A stretch of 64,000 nt of DNA from MFD01213-c1 sp963704405 (GTDB lineage Bacteria; Planctomycetota; Phycisphaerae; Tepidisphaerales; Tepidisphaeraceae): the NCBI GenBank assembly GCA_963704405.1, contig OY969903.1:4774001-4838000 (forward strand). The letters run 5' to 3'. Position numbers and translations under genes: made by a program. This document shows, in pieces, positions 61,470-64,000 of the stretch. The notes beneath the pieces are model-generated. The model ran no database searches. It had not been told where the DNA came from and was given only the letters and a program-made list of their open reading frames with translations. Numbering within the stretch: the first letter of the stretch is position 1; the number at the start of each line of letters is the position of its first letter.

Positions 61470-64000
61470 CAGGACTTCAACTCGGCCAAATTCGCATAAG
61501 GCAACACCTCGGCCGATTTCAGCTTCGCGCCCTCAGTCGGCCGCAATGAAATCGTCAGCACATTTGTTTTGCCTGGCCCAAAGTGAAGCCAGCATTCGGG
61601 GAGATAGAAATCGCGCTGCGGCCCCTGTTGCCACCATCGCCCGAGGGGATGGCCGTTAAGATAAAGGAACCCATTGCCAACCGCCGACAGGTTGATTTTC
61701 CAGGGTACCCATTGCGTAGCCTTGGGGGCAGGCAATTCAAACTTCACCCGGTACCACGTGAGCAGCGGCGTATTCTCTTCCGACGCCGCCGAATTATCCA
61801 GCTTAACGGTTTGCCAGGAGGAATCATCCAATGTCTCATCAAACCATTTCCCGGAAATGCCGGCGGTTTGGTCCGAGAGTTCCCACTGCGCAGGGATCGC
61901 CGGGCCTTCGCTTTCCAACCGGGCGTGTTGGGCAAGTCCGCCTGCGCCATCTTTATTGACGACGACAACGGCAATCAGATTTTTGCCGGGGTGCAGCGCC
62001 TTGGCGATTTCAAAGCGCCGGGCGCGGTCCCATTCGTGGGATTCGCCGATCTTTTCACCGTTGATGTAAACAGTCCCGTCCTCATCAACCCGGCCGAGCG
62101 TCAGCGCCTTAGGCATTTTCAGATCAGCGGCGGTGAGTTCAATTGACGTGCGGAAGATGCCGGTTTGCTTCGCCGTCAGCGTGCCTTCCGTGCCGGTTAC
62201 ATCGACGGCCGGCCACGCGGCATCGTCGACCTTATCTGTGGTGTCTTCGTTACGCAGTTTGCCTTCGACGAGCTTCATACGCCAATCGGTGAGTTCCCGG
62301 GCGCGGTGTCGGATCGTTCGATTTTGAGCTCGGTGATTCCGCCGCGTTTTTCCATCTCGCGGCCATTGCCGTTGGCGCGGCCCCAGTTCTCGTAGAGACC
62401 CACGAGTTGTCCACCACCGTCGGCAGAGGTAAGCGTGTAATTGCCCTGATCTTTGTCAGGGTGGATGCGTTTGCCGTTAAGCTGCCACGCGGCCCAGTCC
62501 TTACCAAGCGGGCGGCCAGAGAAGCCAACACGCTCACCTGGCATCGCTGAAAGCTGCGGCACCGTAGCGCGATAATAAATAAATCCGCGGTTGAAAATGC
62601 CCGCGTCTTCCTCGCTCTCGCCTGGCTGAATTGGCTTCCATTGCGTCGGGCCGGAATCAACCTGCATGCGGGCTTCGGTGATCTTCACGGGAGTGGGCAG
62701 GTCCGTCGGGGCCGGCCGCGCGGGGCCTTCGACGGCCTTGGGATACCAGGTGCCCGCGGCATCGCTAGTGGCCTGAGGCGGAAGATAAAGCACCTTTGAA
62801 CCAAATGACCCCAGCTCATAAGCAGCCGTGATCTGGACAGAATCCGGGGCAGCGGTCTGCAGCTTGATCTGCCCTTGCTTGGCGCCTTTGCGGGCATCCG
62901 TGCGGACAAAGACAAATCTGCTTCCATCACCCGCGCGGCGGACAGCGACAGACACATCCGGATCAATTTCCCCCTGCAATTCAAATTTTTCAGCCGTTGC
63001 GCGCACGAGCTGCGCCGAATGCTCTTTGAGGAAATTGCCCAGCGCCTGCACGGCGAAATATCGAGCGGTCACGCCACCCGATTCGCGAACCGGCGCATCA
63101 TAATCATATGTAGTCGTCAGCCCGGCGGCGGCCCAATCGCCTAAGTTAGTCCCGCCGAATCCCATGTAATAACTGGTTGAAGTAAAGCCATGTTCCCACG
63201 CAAACAGCGTGACATGGTTGATATGCGAAGCGTCAAAGCCCTGCTCTTCGCTCAGCTTTCCACCCACCTGCGCGAACCAGCCGCCCTGCAGCTCACTGAT
63301 CATGCGGAATTTTTCCGGCTGGTAGGTCTCCAGCATCGTGATGTCGCGGCCCATGTTCGCCGAGCTGAATTTGGGATAGGTGTTGCGGGTTTCAATCACA
63401 TTCTGCACCAGGTAATCATCCTTGCGGAACTCGGCGTTGCTGGTGACGCACGTGGTGAGCGGCACATCAATCCCCAGATCGCGCGAAGTATGTGCGAGAA
63501 AATCGAGCTGGCGCAGCTTCACGTCGACCGGCTGCTGGCTGTAGTTGTATTCGTTTTCAATCTGCCAAAGGATGATGCCCGTCTTCCCTGCCGGGCGATG
63601 AGTGATCTGAAACGGGACAGCGACCCTGGCGACAGCGGTGTACCAATGTTTTGACCAAGCCAGATAATTAGGTTCGTCGCCGCGCAGCCAGACCTTGGTG
63701 TAATCGGCCGGCTTTTCGGTCAGCAGCCACTGCGGATAACCGCCGCCGTCCCATTCAGCGCAGATATACGGGCCGGGGCGCAGATAAATGTAAAAGCCGA
63801 ACTCGTCGGTCGCCATGGCCAGCCAATCCTGCAGATCGGTCATGTCCAACTTCGAAAAATCCTCGACCCCCGACGGCTTGGACCGCTCGTGCCAATTCCA
63901 CGCGGCGTATGTTTCAAGCGTATTGAAGCCCGCCTCCTTCAGCTTCCGAAAACGCTCCGGCCAAAGCTCCTTCGGACAGCGGAAGTAATGAAAAGCCCCA
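61469..64000 (-). pseudogene. GH35 beta-galactosidase, frame broken near 62300, 5' end beyond window
   Basis: Retaining beta-galactosidase of family 35, releasing galactose from oligosaccharides. The visible part starts inside the TIM barrel (HYFRCPKELWP, TYAAWNWHE, YLRPGPYICAEWDGGGYP). The acid/base Glu is in WQIENEY and the nucleophile Glu in ISELQGGW. C-terminal galactose-binding beta domains follow (TDWRMKLVEG..., WVPWKINLSAVGNGFLYLNG, GKTNVLTISLRP). Two frames are needed: the first runs to 62275 and ends PGNSPIGV, the second begins with TDWRMKLVEG. Joining needs a -1 shift near 62300. A translationally coupled split (ATGA) is the alternative. The start codon lies right of the window. Confidence 0.85.

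Overview
The window looks like chromosomal DNA of a planctomycete, most likely of the class Phycisphaerae. This is inferred from protein content: a flagellin next to a class II fumarase, a deoxyhypusine-synthase-like protein, an Mla/MCE operon, a repeat-rich calcium-binding protein with the MEQRRLLA-type N-terminal motif of planctomycete exported proteins, DUF4159 proteins, and many GC-rich conserved unknowns. No rRNA is present, so the assignment is not proven.

Left chromosomal part (1-38 kb). It opens with dnaA, which runs off the left edge. Then come a family 4 uracil-DNA glycosylase, a deoxyhypusine-synthase-like gene behind a structured leader, a single-domain response regulator, RNase D, an FmdB zinc ribbon, flagellin and fumarase class II. 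An IS630 element sits inside an inverted repeat. Next are a TIM-barrel isomerase, fumarase class I, an S10 carboxypeptidase, HtpG, a four-gene Mla operon whose ATPase has lost its nucleotide-binding motifs, a GH2 glycosidase, an SDR, topoisomerase IB, a DUF4159 protein, Pgi, Pgm, the repeat protein, DapB, ThrC and two unknowns.

Integrated element (38132-55306, about 17.2 kb). It is inserted in the 3' end of tRNA-Arg(CCT) and is bounded by identical 22-bp direct repeats. From left to right it holds a tyrosine integrase, two small HTH proteins, an unknown, an AlbA_2/Schlafen-type protein, a membrane-anchored NERD protein, two small membrane proteins, a noncoding region with tandem CCTTTACA repeats and palindromes (a candidate replication origin), a strong promoter, an HTH protein, a TOPRIM-primase/SF3-helicase, small DNA-binding proteins, a second IS630 copy and a very large polyvalent-like protein. 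No capsid, terminase, relaxase or type IV secretion gene is visible, so it resembles a satellite or mobilizable element. Its most striking property is that attP lies inside the integrase gene. Joining the two ends in silico extends the integrase reading frame by 60 codons, so integration swaps its C-terminal tail for two codons supplied by the tRNA.

Right chromosomal part (55.3-64 kb). It carries a YncE-like beta-propeller, a large unknown, a zinc-ribbon membrane protein, a methyltransferase, RsmG and a GH35 beta-galactosidase that runs off the right edge.

Four otherwise intact genes (DUF4159, dapB, the polyvalent protein and GH35) are each broken by a shift of the same sign (-1). This may mean uncorrected single-base deletions in the assembly, and it should be resolved before any of them is called a pseudogene.
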